Assembly: GCF_000024425.1 (NCBI RefSeq)
Contig: NC_013946.1
Span: forward strand, 3,033,458 to 3,097,457
Direction of reading: 5' to 3'
DNA: 64,000 bases
Source of the DNA: Meiothermus ruber DSM 1279
GTDB taxonomy: Bacteria; Deinococcota; Deinococci; Deinococcales; Thermaceae
Shown: positions 33,694-42,202 of the stretch, piece after piece
Position numbering within the stretch: position 1 is the stretch's first letter
How the letters are laid out: every line of letters starts with the position of its first letter
Notes under the pieces: model-generated
The model's input: only the letters and a program-made list of their open reading frames with translations
Database searches by the model: none
Told to the model about the DNA's origin: nothing
Made by a program: the position numbers and the translations under genes

Positions 33694-33727
33694 AAAGAGC
33701 CCTCGCCTGGGGGCTCTTTGTTTTTTT
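33694..33727 (+). terminator. Rho-independent terminator
   Basis: AAAGAGCCC (33694-33702) and GGGCTCTTT (33711-33719) form a nine-bp stem followed by G and seven T (33721-33727). Confidence 0.85.
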
Positions 33728-33767
33728 GAACCAGCAAGGACGCGGCCAGTGCCTATAATTCCCTGGG

Positions 33768-34193
33768 ATGCGCGCTTTTTTGGGATGGTTCATCGTCGCA
33801 CTGAGCGGGTTTTTTGTGGTGGCCGCCATCAGCGACCTGGTGTCGGGCAACCTGGGAGAAGAGGGGCCTGGGGTTCTGGCGGGCATGGCGGTGTTTTTCA
33901 CCATCGTGGGGGTGCTGGGCTACCGCCTGGCAACCTCCAAAACCCCCCAAAGCGTCGCGCAATCGCCCGAGCAGCGCATTCTGGCCGTGGCCAAGCAGAT
34001 GCAGGGCCGGGTCACCCTGGCCGAGGTGGTGCTGCACTGCCAGCTAGAAACCGAGCAGGCCCGCGCCCACCTGCGCGAGATGATACGTAAGGGGCTGGCC
34101 GAACTCCACCTCAGCGACCAGGGGGACGAGGTCTATATGTTCGCCGGGTTTGCGCCCGAGACCAAGGAAACCGCCAAAGACCCCTTAGACTGA
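33768..34193 (+). CDS. Membrane protein with C-terminal winged-helix-like domain
   Basis: 141 residues. Two hydrophobic segments (about 4-22 and 36-53), then a soluble domain RILAVAKQMQGRVTLAEVVLHCQLETEQARAHLREMIRKGLAEL in two helices plus turn that resembles a winged helix, ending in a short beta hairpin (VYMFAGF). No family named. Consensus TATAAT (33754-33759) lies eight bases before the ATG, so a strong leaderless promoter is predicted. Confidence 0.7.
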   Translation: MRAFLGWFIVALSGFFVVAAISDLVSGNLGEEGPGVLAGMAVFFTIVGVLGYRLATSKTPQSVAQSPEQRILAVAKQMQGRVTLAEVVLHCQLETEQARAHLREMIRKGLAELHLSDQGDEVYMFAGFAPETKETAKDPLD

Positions 34194-34329
34194 GTCCCCT
34201 GGCAAGGAAGGCGCACCCCAGATACCCAGGCTATTTGCCCTTGCAAAAACATGACCCCTGTGTTATGTAATAAGCGTAATCGCCGAAAACCATTCGGTGT
34301 GTACCATCCAACGCATCCTGGAGGTTCGC

Positions 34330-35556
34330 ATGGGCATCCACTACCTGTTTCTGGACATGAACGCCTTCTTTGCCTCGGTGGAGCAACAACTCCGGCCCGA
34401 GCTGCGCGGCAAGCCGGTGGCGGTGGTGCCCATGCTGGCCGAGACCACCTGCTGCATCGCTACCAGCTACGAGGCCAAGCGCTACGGCATCAAGACCGGG
34501 ACGCTGGTACAGGATGCCCGGCTGTTGTGCCCCGGGCTCGAGCTGGTCGAGGCCCGCCCCAGGGAGTACATTCGCGTGCACCATCAAATCCTGCAGGCGG
34601 TAGACAGCGTGCTGCCCGTCGAGGCGGTGCTCTCGATTGACGAGCTGGTCTGCAAGCTAATGGGGCGGGAAAGGGAGCCCGAAAACGCCCTGCAACTGGG
34701 TAGGCAGGTCAAAGAGGCCATCTACCGGCGCGTGGGGGGCCAGCTTCGCTGCTCGGTGGGGCTGGGGCCCAACCGGTTTCTGGCCAAGGTAGCCGCCGAG
34801 ATGCACAAACCCGATGGCCTGACCCTGTTGCAGCCCTCCGACCTGCCCCACCGGCTCTACTCGTTGCAACTGCGCGACCTGCCGGGCATCGGCCCCGGTA
34901 TGGAGCGGCGCCTGTTCAAGCACGGGGTGACCACGGTGGAGGGGCTCTACCGGCTTTCTGCGCTCCAGCTCGCCCAGGTCTGGGGCAGCCGGGTACACGG
35001 CTTGGCCTGGTGGCACCGCCTGCGGGGCGCCGACCTGCCCGAGACACCCACAAGGCGGCGCAGCCTGGGCCACTCGCACGTGCTGCCCCCGGCGCTGCGT
35101 AGCGAGGCCGGGGCCCGCGCGGTGCTTACCCGGCTGGTGCACCGGGCCGCTGCCCGGCTGCGCCACGAAGGCTACTGGGCGGGTTCGCTGGCCCTGTTTT
35201 TGCGCTTTCTGGACGGTGGCGAGCAGCGCAAATGGGAGGCCCAAATCCGCATCCAGCCCAGCCAGGACACCCTGACCCTGTTGCGGGTGAGCCTTGGGCT
35301 CTGGCAGCAGAAGCCCGAGGGCACCCCCTTCAAGGTGGGCATCGCCCTGGGCCACCTGACACCGGCGCTCGAGCTGAGCGAGCCGCTGTTTGAGTCCGAG
35401 CAGAAGCTGGTGCGGCTGGCCCAGGCCATGGACAAGGCCAACAGCAAGTACGGCCCCCAGGCCCTCTACTTTGCCGGTATGCACCGCACCGAGCAGAGCG
35501 CCGTGACCCGCATCGCCTTTAACCGCATCCCCGACCTGGATTTGCCGGAGATATAG
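34330..35556 (+). CDS. dinB: Y-family DNA polymerase, DinB/Pol IV type
   Basis: 408 residues. Translesion polymerase. Catalytic motifs are FLDMNAFFASVEQQ (first metal aspartate and steric YF gate, residues 8-20) and SIDEL near residue 104 (catalytic D-E). GLGPNRFLAKVAAEMHKPDG and the HhH segment LRDLPGIGPGMERRL are typical of Pol IV. The little-finger domain (TRRRSLGHSHVLPP onward) is divergent and no beta-clamp motif is obvious at the C terminus. GGAGG lies five bases before the ATG at 34330; the upstream frame from 34297 is unlikely. Confidence 0.9.
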   Translation: MGIHYLFLDMNAFFASVEQQLRPELRGKPVAVVPMLAETTCCIATSYEAKRYGIKTGTLVQDARLLCPGLELVEARPREYIRVHHQILQAVDSVLPVEAVLSIDELVCKLMGREREPENALQLGRQVKEAIYRRVGGQLRCSVGLGPNRFLAKVAAEMHKPDGLTLLQPSDLPHRLYSLQLRDLPGIGPGMERRLFKHGVTTVEGLYRLSALQLAQVWGSRVHGLAWWHRLRGADLPETPTRRRSLGHSHVLPPALRSEAGARAVLTRLVHRAAARLRHEGYWAGSLALFLRFLDGGEQRKWEAQIRIQPSQDTLTLLRVSLGLWQQKPEGTPFKVGIALGHLTPALELSEPLFESEQKLVRLAQAMDKANSKYGPQALYFAGMHRTEQSAVTRIAFNRIPDLDLPEI

Positions 35557-35691
35557 GACTTACTCGCAAGACCGTGTTTTCGAAGGACTGACCGCCCCCG
35601 ACGGGTCTCGAGGTTCAGGTAATCAACGCCAGGCCCGAAAGCCCAACTGCCCAACTTTGCGCTTTTGGCTCCGGGCCTTAAGCTAGAACCC

Positions 35692-37617
35692 GTGAGCGCC
35701 CTCTACCGCCAGGCCCGCCCCACCACCTTCGACGAGATGGTGGGGCAGGAGCACGTCAAGGAAGTGCTGCTCAACGCCCTGCGTTCGGGGCGGCTGGCCC
35801 AGGCCTACCTGTTTTCCGGGCCCCGCGGGGTGGGCAAGACCAGCAGCGCCCGGCTGATTGCCCAGGCGGTCAACTGCTCGAGCGATCCCAGGCCCTGCGG
35901 CACCTGTGAGGGCTGCCGGCTGGTGCGGGAGGGGCGGCACCCCGACGTGCTGGAAATTGACGCCGCCTCCAACAACTCGGTGGAGGACGTGCGCGAGCTG
36001 CGCGAGCGCATCCTGCTCAGTCCCATCCTTAGCCAGCACAAGGTGGTGATCCTGGACGAGGCTCACATGATGTCCAAGAGCGCCTTTAACGCCCTGTTGA
36101 AGACGCTGGAGGAACCCCCGCCCCACGTGATTTTCATCTTTGCCACCACCGAGCCCGAGCGCATGCCGCCCACCATCCTCTCGCGCACCCAGCACTTCCG
36201 CTTCCGCCGGCTTTCCGAGGCCGAGATTGTGGAGAAGCTCCAGCGCATCCTGGCCGGGCTGGGCCGCGAAGCCGAGCCCCCGGCCCTGCAACTCGTGGCC
36301 CGGCTGGCCGACGGGGCCATGCGCGATGCTGAGAGCCTTTTGGACAGGCTGCTCACCCTCGAGGGCCCCCTCACCCTCAAACAAACCGAGGACGCCCTGG
36401 GGCTGCCCCCCCAGGAAGCGCTGTTTGCGCTGGCCGAGGCCCTGGACAAAGGGCAGTTGCGCCCGGCTTTGGAGCAGGCCCAGCAGCTTTACACCCAGGG
36501 TTTCGCCGCTCGCACCCTGGCCCAGGGGCTCCTGGAGGCCCTGCGGGCCGGGCTATACGGGCGCATGGGGCTGGGCACGGGCCCCCACCTGAACCAGCCC
36601 GACGAACGCCTGGTGGCCGCCATGACCGCGCTGGACGAGGCCCAGGAGCGTCTCCTCAAGCGCTCCGACGCCATGTCGCTGGAGCTGGCCCTCCTCGGCG
36701 CCTACCAGGCCCTGCACCAGGCCCCCACCGCCCCAAGCGCAGCGGCAACGGTTGCACCGCCCAGCATCCCCGACTTCGACCCCAGACCCAGAAAGCTCGA
36801 GGCCCGCAAGGAGGCCCCCGCTGCGCCGACCAGCACCCCTTCCCCAGGCGTGGCCGACCTCGCTTCGGAGTGGCGGCGGGTCATGGGCGCGCTCAAGATG
36901 ACCATCCGCGGCTTTGTGCGCGAGGCCGAGCCGCGCTTTGAAGAGGACAGACTGGTGCTTTTGTTCCCCGAACGGGCCAGCTTCCACTTCCAAGGAGCGC
37001 AGAAGAACCTCGAGGACATCCAGAAGGCGGTTCGAGAGGTGCTGGGCCTCGAGCAGGTCGAACTGCGCCTGGGTGGGAAAAAAAAACTAGCGGATGAGCC
37101 GGCAGGGAACCGGGCCAACAACTTGCGGGCGGTAACCCGTCCCGAAGGGGATCGTCCCGATGGTACACGGAGTGCGCTCCGTCCCGAAGGGGATCGTCCC
37201 AATGGTGCACGGGCACCAGCCCGTCCCGAAGGGGATCGTCCACCTGGTGCACGGAGTGCGCTCCGTCCCGAAGGGGATCGTCCAGCAACCCCACCCCCAA
37301 CAGAACCCCCCAGCACCCCAGATATAGCCGCTCCAGCTTCCGCCCCCATCGATGCGCTCTGGGAGGAACCCGGCCTCTCCCTGGAGGGGGGCCCGCCCGA
37401 ACCGGAGCCCTGGCACCCCGAAGCGGCCCTCTTTGACCCCAACCCGCCCGACGAAGCCCTCGAGGAGACCGAAGGCCAGCCCGGCCTGCTCGAAGACCCG
37501 CGTTTTCAGAAGCTCATCCAGCTATTCGGCGGAAGGCTGCGCAGGTTTTACCCCGAGGCTCCACGCGAGGGGGCGCTCGAGGCCCCCGCCCCCGAGAGCG
37601 AAGGGGAGCCAGACTAA
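35692..37617 (+). CDS. dnaX: DNA polymerase III subunits tau and gamma
   Basis: 641 residues (tau). Clamp-loader AAA+ ATPase: SALYRQARPTTFDEMVGQ start, Walker A GPRGVGKTSSA, zinc module CGTCEGC, Walker B ILDEAHMM and the SRTQ arginine finger. At 37078-37086 a run of nine A is present; slippage of plus one or minus one base runs into stop codons within a few codons and would give a gamma of about 467 residues, as known for Thermus dnaX. The tau linker carries 42-bp tandem repeats. The GTG start at 35692 has TAAGCT seven bases upstream (35679-35684). Confidence 0.95.
   Translation: MSALYRQARPTTFDEMVGQEHVKEVLLNALRSGRLAQAYLFSGPRGVGKTSSARLIAQAVNCSSDPRPCGTCEGCRLVREGRHPDVLEIDAASNNSVEDVRELRERILLSPILSQHKVVILDEAHMMSKSAFNALLKTLEEPPPHVIFIFATTEPERMPPTILSRTQHFRFRRLSEAEIVEKLQRILAGLGREAEPPALQLVARLADGAMRDAESLLDRLLTLEGPLTLKQTEDALGLPPQEALFALAEALDKGQLRPALEQAQQLYTQGFAARTLAQGLLEALRAGLYGRMGLGTGPHLNQPDERLVAAMTALDEAQERLLKRSDAMSLELALLGAYQALHQAPTAPSAAATVAPPSIPDFDPRPRKLEARKEAPAAPTSTPSPGVADLASEWRRVMGALKMTIRGFVREAEPRFEEDRLVLLFPERASFHFQGAQKNLEDIQKAVREVLGLEQVELRLGGKKKLADEPAGNRANNLRAVTRPEGDRPDGTRSALRPEGDRPNGARAPARPEGDRPPGARSALRPEGDRPATPPPTEPPSTPDIAAPASAPIDALWEEPGLSLEGGPPEPEPWHPEAALFDPNPPDEALEETEGQPGLLEDPRFQKLIQLFGGRLRRFYPEAPREGALEAPAPESEGEPD
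37078..37086 (+). promoter_or_regulatory. A9 slippage site in dnaX
   Basis: Nine consecutive A after GGTGGG. In the unslipped frame it codes K-K-K. With eight A the next codon set ends at a TAG within three codons; with ten A a TGA follows within seven. This is the arrangement used for transcriptional slippage to make gamma in Thermus thermophilus. Confidence 0.8.
37138..37284 (+). repeat. 42-bp tandem repeats in the tau linker
   Basis: Three and a half copies starting at 37138, 37180, 37222 and 37264. Each begins CGTCCCGAAGGGGATCGTCC and codes RPEGDRP followed by seven variable residues. Because the unit is a multiple of three the frame is kept. The repeats lie just behind the slippage site and only affect tau. 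Confidence 0.9.
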
Positions 37618-37680
37618 GGCCAGGGACGCGCTGAATGGACTGCGCACAGCTCAAAGTGGGGGGTGTAGACTAACATTGCC

Positions 37681-37956
37681 ATGAACACCAGCGACCTCAA
37701 CGGGGAGACCCTAGACGGCATTCTCAAGCGCTTGCGTCGCATAGAAGGACAGGTACGGGGCTTGCAAAAAATGGTTGAGGAAGGCCGCCCCTGTGAGGAA
37801 GTGCTCACCCAGATGACCGCCACCAAAAAGGCCATGGAGTCGGCTTCGACCCTAATTCTCCAGGAGTTCCTGACCCTCTGCGCCCTTGACATTGCAAAAG
37901 GCGACGCGCAAAAACCGGCGCAAATTGCTGCGATGCTGCGCAAGTTTGCAGGGTAA
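37681..37956 (+). CDS. CsoR/RcnR-family (DUF156) repressor
   Basis: 91 residues, all helical, with the family start ILKRLRRIEGQVRGLQKMVEEGRPCEEVLTQ in two pieces. The first ligand cysteine is C38 (RPCEEV). The second helix reads LILQEFLTLCALD: a cysteine at the fourth ligand place is kept, but the histidine of copper sensors is a phenylalanine. A two-cysteine, no-histidine pattern is that of the persulfide sensor CstR rather than of copper CsoR. TAGACT (37666-37671) is nine bases before the ATG. Its target is not evident in the window. Confidence 0.85.
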   Translation: MNTSDLNGETLDGILKRLRRIEGQVRGLQKMVEEGRPCEEVLTQMTATKKAMESASTLILQEFLTLCALDIAKGDAQKPAQIAAMLRKFAG

Positions 37957-37959
37957 GGG

Positions 37960-38856
37960 CTAATCTCGAGCCCGAATCTGGGCCACCACCCACCGCATGG
38001 CGTCGCTGCCCTGGGCGGTAACGCCGCTGTGATCCTCGCGGGACTGGAAGCGGAATAGGCGGGTTTTGGAGCCGTCGAGCCGGTGGTCGGGGTCGTCGTC
38101 GTGGATGAAGTTGACCGGGGCCAGGTTGAGCGGGCTGCGGCTTACCACCTCGAGGCCCACCCCCACGTTGGGCGGCACCACATCGTTGAGGTCTTGTTTG
38201 GCTGGCAGGCCCGGCACCGCCACCACCTCGCAGGGGCCACCACCCTCATCTTCGTTGAGCGGGAAGGGGCGGCGCAGCCCGCGGGCATCGTAGTAATCCT
38301 GAATGATGCGGTTGTTGCGCATGTTATCGGTATCCCAGAAGCTACAGATGGCGTCCAGGTAAATGAAGTAGTCGAAGCGCACCTCGGGGTGGTTCCAGGC
38401 CAGCAGGCTGGCCCAGACCGTGCCGTGGGAGTGGGCCAGCAGCACCACCCGCGTGGGGTTCTCGAAGCCCCGGATCCAGTACTCATACACCCGCTTTAGG
38501 TACCCCTCGGCCTCGAGGTAGCCCGGCTCCTGCTGCCTAGAGATGCCGCTGGTGTGGGCGTACAGGAAGGCCGAAACGTCGAAGTATTCCACGCTGTAAC
38601 CCAGTGCACGAAAAACCCCGACCACCGCCTGGGCGGTCTGGCGGGGGGTGGTGCTGCGGGGAAAGACCTCGTCGTCGAGGTAGCCGTAGTTGTCGAAGGG
38701 CGGGTTGCAGCCATCCCCCACCACCGGCAGCGAAGCGCAGCGCCCCGCAAAACCCATCACCACCACATCGGGGCTGCCCGCCGGTCGCAGGTTGCGCTGC
38801 GGCGGGGCAGGCAGGCAGGCGGCCAGCAGCACTACCAGCCAGAGCAGGCGCCTCAT
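37960..38856 (-). CDS. Lipoprotein with alpha/beta-hydrolase fold
   Basis: 298 residues. Lipoprotein signal with lipobox LLAAC (cysteine near residue 14), then a hydrolase-like domain: strand VVLLAHSHGTVWASLLAW holds the nucleophile-elbow serine (H-S-H-G), and aspartate/histidine-rich ends (FIHDDDPDHRLDG, REDHSG) could complete a triad. Probably an envelope lipase, esterase or thioesterase; substrate unknown. TAACCT lies seven bases upstream of the ATG at 38856; the open frame to 39222 is a shadow of the phosphorylase gene. Confidence 0.75.
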   Translation of the reverse strand: MRRLLWLVVLLAACLPAPPQRNLRPAGSPDVVVMGFAGRCASLPVVGDGCNPPFDNYGYLDDEVFPRSTTPRQTAQAVVGVFRALGYSVEYFDVSAFLYAHTSGISRQQEPGYLEAEGYLKRVYEYWIRGFENPTRVVLLAHSHGTVWASLLAWNHPEVRFDYFIYLDAICSFWDTDNMRNNRIIQDYYDARGLRRPFPLNEDEGGGPCEVVAVPGLPAKQDLNDVVPPNVGVGLEVVSRSPLNLAPVNFIHDDDPDHRLDGSKTRLFRFQSREDHSGVTAQGSDAMRWVVAQIRARD

Positions 38857-38952
38857 GGGTTTTAGGTTACAATTTTGGCGTTCTTGAAGAACATAGCGAG
38901 GGGTCGTTCTGCCATAATCGAGCCAACCCCTGAGGAGCGACCGCATCCCACC

Positions 38953-40623
38953 ATGACCGCGCACGCCGACATACATCTGAAGCTGAAAGACCACCTCGAG
39001 TTCCTCTACCCCGGCCGGGGCCAGGAAGTGCTGGAGCAGCTCATGGCCCTGCTCGAGCGCTACCCCGACCTGGCCCGGCCCCACCCCACCCCCCCCTGGA
39101 GCGAGCAGGACGCCATCCTGATCACCTACCCCGACCAGATCACCCAGGCCGGCGAACCCCCCCTGCAAACCCTGCACCGCTTCCTGCGCCAGCACCTCCA
39201 GGGCGCCTTCTCCGGGGTGCACATCCTGCCCTTTTACCCCTCCACCTCCGACGATGGCTTCAGCGTGGTGGACTTCAAGCAGGTCAAGCCCGGGTGGGGC
39301 ACCTGGGAGGACATCCAGGCCATCGCGGCGGATTTCCGGCTAATGGCCGATCTGGTGTGTAACCACGTCTCGGCCTCGAGCCCCTGGTTCCAGGCTTTCT
39401 TGCAGGGCGACCCCAGGTACCAGAACTACTTCATCACCGTGGAGCCCGGCGCCGACCTCTCGCAGGTCTTCCGGCCCCGCGCCCTGCCCCTCCTCACCCC
39501 CTTCCAGACCCAAAGCGGCGAGAAGCTGGTCTGGACGACCTTCTCCACCGACCAGATCGACCTCAATTTCGCTCACCCGGAGGTGCTGTTGGAGGTAATA
39601 GATGCCCTGCTGCACTACGTGCGCAACGGGGCGCAGCTCATCCGCCTCGATGCGGTGGGCTTTATCTGGAAGGTGATCGGGACAAGCTGCATACACCTGG
39701 AAGGGGCCCACCGCATCGTCAAGTTGATGCGGCTGGTGCTGGATATAAAAGCCCCCCAGGTGGTGCTGGTTACCGAGACCAACGTACCGCACCAGGACAA
39801 CATCGCGTATTTCGGCAACGGCCACGACGAGGCCCAGATGGTCTACCAGTTCCCGCTGCCCCCTTTGGTGCTGCACACCTTCCGCACCGGGGACGCCAGC
39901 AAGCTGGCCGCCTGGGCCGCCAGCCTGAAGCCGCCCTCCGAGCGCACCACCTTCTTCAACTTCCTGGCCTCGCACGATGGGCTGGGGGTGGTGCCGGCCC
40001 ACGGCATTCTGGAGCCCGAAGAAATTGCGGCCCTCGTCCAGCAAGCCCTGGACCACGGGGGCCGGGTCAACTACAAGGACACCCCGGCGGGCCCGGTGCC
40101 CTACGAGCTGTGCCTGACCCTGTTCGATGCCCTCAATCATCCCCACGGCGACGAGGACGAAGATCTCAAGATCGCCCGCTTTCTGGCGGCCCATGCCGTT
40201 CTCCTGAGCTTGCAAGGTGTGCCGGGGGTCTACATCCACAGCCTCTTCGGCTCGCCCTCCGACCACGCGGGTCTGGCAGAAAGCGGGATTAACCGCCGCC
40301 TCAACCGGCACAGGTTCACCGGGCCGGAGCTGGCTGGGCTGCTCTCCAACCCCCATTCGCGCGCCCACAGGGTGCTGGCCCGCCTCACCCACCTGCTCAG
40401 GGTGCGGGCTTCTCACCCGGCCTTCCATCCCAGCGCGCCCCAGGTGGTGATGGAGTCCAGGGAGGTCTTGCGCATCCTCCGGGGCTACCGCGACCGGCAG
40501 GTGGGGTGCTACATCAACGTGACCAACCAGCCCCAGCCCATCCGGCGGGTGGGGCGCGACCTGATTAGCGGCAAATACTTCGCCGGCAGCCTGCCTCCCT
40601 ACGGGGTGGTGTGGCTGGTCTGA
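38953..40623 (+). CDS. GH13_18 glycoside phosphorylase (sucrose/glucosylglycerate phosphorylase type)
   Basis: 556 residues. Retaining alpha-glucan-type phosphorylase that splits a glucoside with phosphate to glucose 1-phosphate. Landmarks are ITYPDQ, HILPFYPSTSDDGFSVVD (loop of the sucrose-phosphorylase subfamily), the nucleophile aspartate in IRLDAVGFIWK, the acid/base glutamate in LVTETNVPHQDN, and FLASHDGLG. In Meiothermus a close family member acts on glucosylglycerate, a heat and salt solute, so that substrate is more likely than sucrose here; this is inference. The ATG at 38953 follows TGAGGAGCG at a rather long distance. Confidence 0.88.
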   Translation: MTAHADIHLKLKDHLEFLYPGRGQEVLEQLMALLERYPDLARPHPTPPWSEQDAILITYPDQITQAGEPPLQTLHRFLRQHLQGAFSGVHILPFYPSTSDDGFSVVDFKQVKPGWGTWEDIQAIAADFRLMADLVCNHVSASSPWFQAFLQGDPRYQNYFITVEPGADLSQVFRPRALPLLTPFQTQSGEKLVWTTFSTDQIDLNFAHPEVLLEVIDALLHYVRNGAQLIRLDAVGFIWKVIGTSCIHLEGAHRIVKLMRLVLDIKAPQVVLVTETNVPHQDNIAYFGNGHDEAQMVYQFPLPPLVLHTFRTGDASKLAAWAASLKPPSERTTFFNFLASHDGLGVVPAHGILEPEEIAALVQQALDHGGRVNYKDTPAGPVPYELCLTLFDALNHPHGDEDEDLKIARFLAAHAVLLSLQGVPGVYIHSLFGSPSDHAGLAESGINRRLNRHRFTGPELAGLLSNPHSRAHRVLARLTHLLRVRASHPAFHPSAPQVVMESREVLRILRGYRDRQVGCYINVTNQPQPIRRVGRDLISGKYFAGSLPPYGVVWLV

Positions 40624-40704
40624 GGCTCCCACATCCTTCCCACCAAACCCATCTACCCTCCTAGGCGAACCTGGTTCACACGGGTTCTTGCAAAGGAGGT
40701 CAAG

Positions 40705-41307
40705 ATGAAAAAAAGCATCTGGATTTCACTGATCGCCCTGATTGCCAGCCTGGCGCTGGCCCAGCCGCAGCCGCCCGTTCCCCCCACGCCCCCCCCTGCG
40801 GGCCCTGGCACGAATGCTCCTTTGGCCCCCAACCCCAGCTCCTATCGAGAGGCGGAGCGGGCTTCCAAAGAGCTCTACAGGCTGCAATTTGAGCTTTCGC
40901 ACACGCAAGGCCCCCGCGTAGCCCTGGCCCAGCGCCTGGCCGGTGAAGCCCAGCGGGATTTCCAGGCCCAGCGCTATTTCCAAGCTGCCGAACGGGCCAA
41001 GGCCGCCCGGAAAATTCTGGTGGCCCAGCGCTTTGAAAGTGGGATGCTCACTGCAAGCCCCAGCGGTAGGCCCCGCCCAGTAAGCTACTCGGCCCCCTAT
41101 AGAGCCCAGGAACGGATCACTCGTCTGGAAGCGGAGTTGGCCTATTACCGCAACAACAACCCGCTGGTGCGACAGCTCCTGCAAGAGGCTCGAGGCCTGC
41201 TAAGCCGGGTAAGTCCCAACGATTTTAGCTCCCTGTATCAGGCTGAAGCGGCCCATCACCTGGCCAGCGCTGCCGGGGATCTGATCAAGGCCGACCGGGG
41301 TTTCTAG
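40705..41307 (+). CDS. Secreted hypothetical protein
   Basis: 200 residues. Clean signal peptide (MKKSIWISLIALIASLALAQ), a Pro-rich segment (22-45), then helical, Arg/Ala/Gln-rich periplasmic domain with repeated AxxxYFQAAERAKAARK-like helices that resembles tetratrico-type packing. No family recognised. AAAGGAGG stands six bases before the ATG. A terminator follows at 41321-41347. Confidence 0.75.
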   Translation: MKKSIWISLIALIASLALAQPQPPVPPTPPPAGPGTNAPLAPNPSSYREAERASKELYRLQFELSHTQGPRVALAQRLAGEAQRDFQAQRYFQAAERAKAARKILVAQRFESGMLTASPSGRPRPVSYSAPYRAQERITRLEAELAYYRNNNPLVRQLLQEARGLLSRVSPNDFSSLYQAEAAHHLASAAGDLIKADRGF

Positions 41308-41320
41308 CAAGCCTTGCATC

Positions 41321-41347
41321 ACCCGCCCCTGGCGCTAAGGGGCGGGT
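41321..41347 (+). terminator. GC-rich hairpin terminator
   Basis: ACCCGCCCC (41321-41329) and GGGGCGGGT (41339-41347) form a perfect nine-bp stem followed by TCT. It separates the secreted protein from the next operon. Confidence 0.7.
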
Positions 41348-41367
41348 TCTAATGAAAGGAGGTATCT

Positions 41368-41781
41368 GTGAAAAAGCTGTGGTTGTTACTGATTCCTTTG
41401 CTGGCAGCCTGTGCGCCCTATTATGGGCCTAGAGATTTCTGGGGGCCCCGCGAGCGGGATTTCTTTGAGGCGCTGGTAGGTTTTCTTTTCCTGATACTGC
41501 TTGTGCTGCTGATAGCTGTGGTTGTAGTGTGGGTGCTACGTCAGCTACGGCAGGGCCCGTGGTCTCAGCTCAAAGACGCTGTGCTCCCCCTCCCCTCTCC
41601 ACTGGCCCCGCGAATCCGGGCCCTTAGGGAGGCCACAGGGTCGCTACCACCTGACCAGCGCGAGCGGTTGAATGACATGATTGTAGAAGTCTGGGAGGCC
41701 CTCGAGCGCGGGGATCGCAAGAGCGCCGAGGCGGGCGTGCTGCGGGCGGAAGCCTTCCTCGAGTTCAGCCGAAAGGAATAG
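41368..41781 (+). CDS. Lipoprotein-like membrane protein of the PepSY/two-component operon
   Basis: 137 residues. N-terminal lipobox LLAAC (cysteine 15), a strong transmembrane helix (residues 35-60, LVGFLFLILLVLLIAVVVVWV in part), then a helical cytoplasmic tail with LPPDQRERLNDMIVEVWEALERGD. GTG start with AAAGGAGG six bases upstream. First gene of an operon with a PepSY protein, a response regulator and a sensor kinase; possibly part of the signal input. No family named. Confidence 0.7.
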   Translation: MKKLWLLLIPLLAACAPYYGPRDFWGPRERDFFEALVGFLFLILLVLLIAVVVVWVLRQLRQGPWSQLKDAVLPLPSPLAPRIRALREATGSLPPDQRERLNDMIVEVWEALERGDRKSAEAGVLRAEAFLEFSRKE

Positions 41782-41791
41782 GCGCGGCGTT

Positions 41792-42202
41792 ATGGTAGGT
41801 CTTTGGTTGGTAGCCTTCGCATCCCCCCTGCTGCACATCGAGCAGGCTGTAAAGCTGGCCCAGAACCACCTGGGCCAGCCGTACGAACCTTACAAGGTTG
41901 AGTTCAAGCTGGACAAATCGCCCCCATACTTGGAGGTGCGGCTGGGGGGCTGGGAAATTTGGGTAGAGGCCCGCACCGGGCAGATTTTCCGCGTGCGCCC
42001 CAAACCCCCGCCCCCCCATACCCGCGAAGCTCACCTGCCTTTTAGTCAAGCCCTCCAGCTCGCCACAGCCAGCCTGGGCACGGTGGAGAAGCTCGAGCTC
42101 AAGCCCAAGCCCAAAGAACGTCTGTTGGTCTGGGAGGCCAAAACCGGCCGCCGGGAGATTTGGATTGAGGCCCGCACCGGGCAGATAGTCCTTCGCAGGT
42201 GA
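41792..42202 (+). CDS. Secreted PepSY-repeat protein
   Basis: 136 residues with two PepSY-like units (residues 15-66 and 80-136). Each ends in the same phrase: W-E-I-W-V-EARTGQIFRV and REIWIEARTGQIVLRR. PepSY domains are extracytoplasmic and often sit beside two-component systems as inhibitors or sensors. The N terminus is hydrophobic (VGLWLVAFASPLL), a short signal. It ends in a four-base GTGA overlap with the response regulator. Confidence 0.8.
   Translation: MVGLWLVAFASPLLHIEQAVKLAQNHLGQPYEPYKVEFKLDKSPPYLEVRLGGWEIWVEARTGQIFRVRPKPPPPHTREAHLPFSQALQLATASLGTVEKLELKPKPKERLLVWEAKTGRREIWIEARTGQIVLRR

Noticed and set aside
38857-39222. Extension of the lipoprotein frame to 420 residues
   Set aside because: It lies antisense to the phosphorylase gene and would hide the lipoprotein signal peptide.
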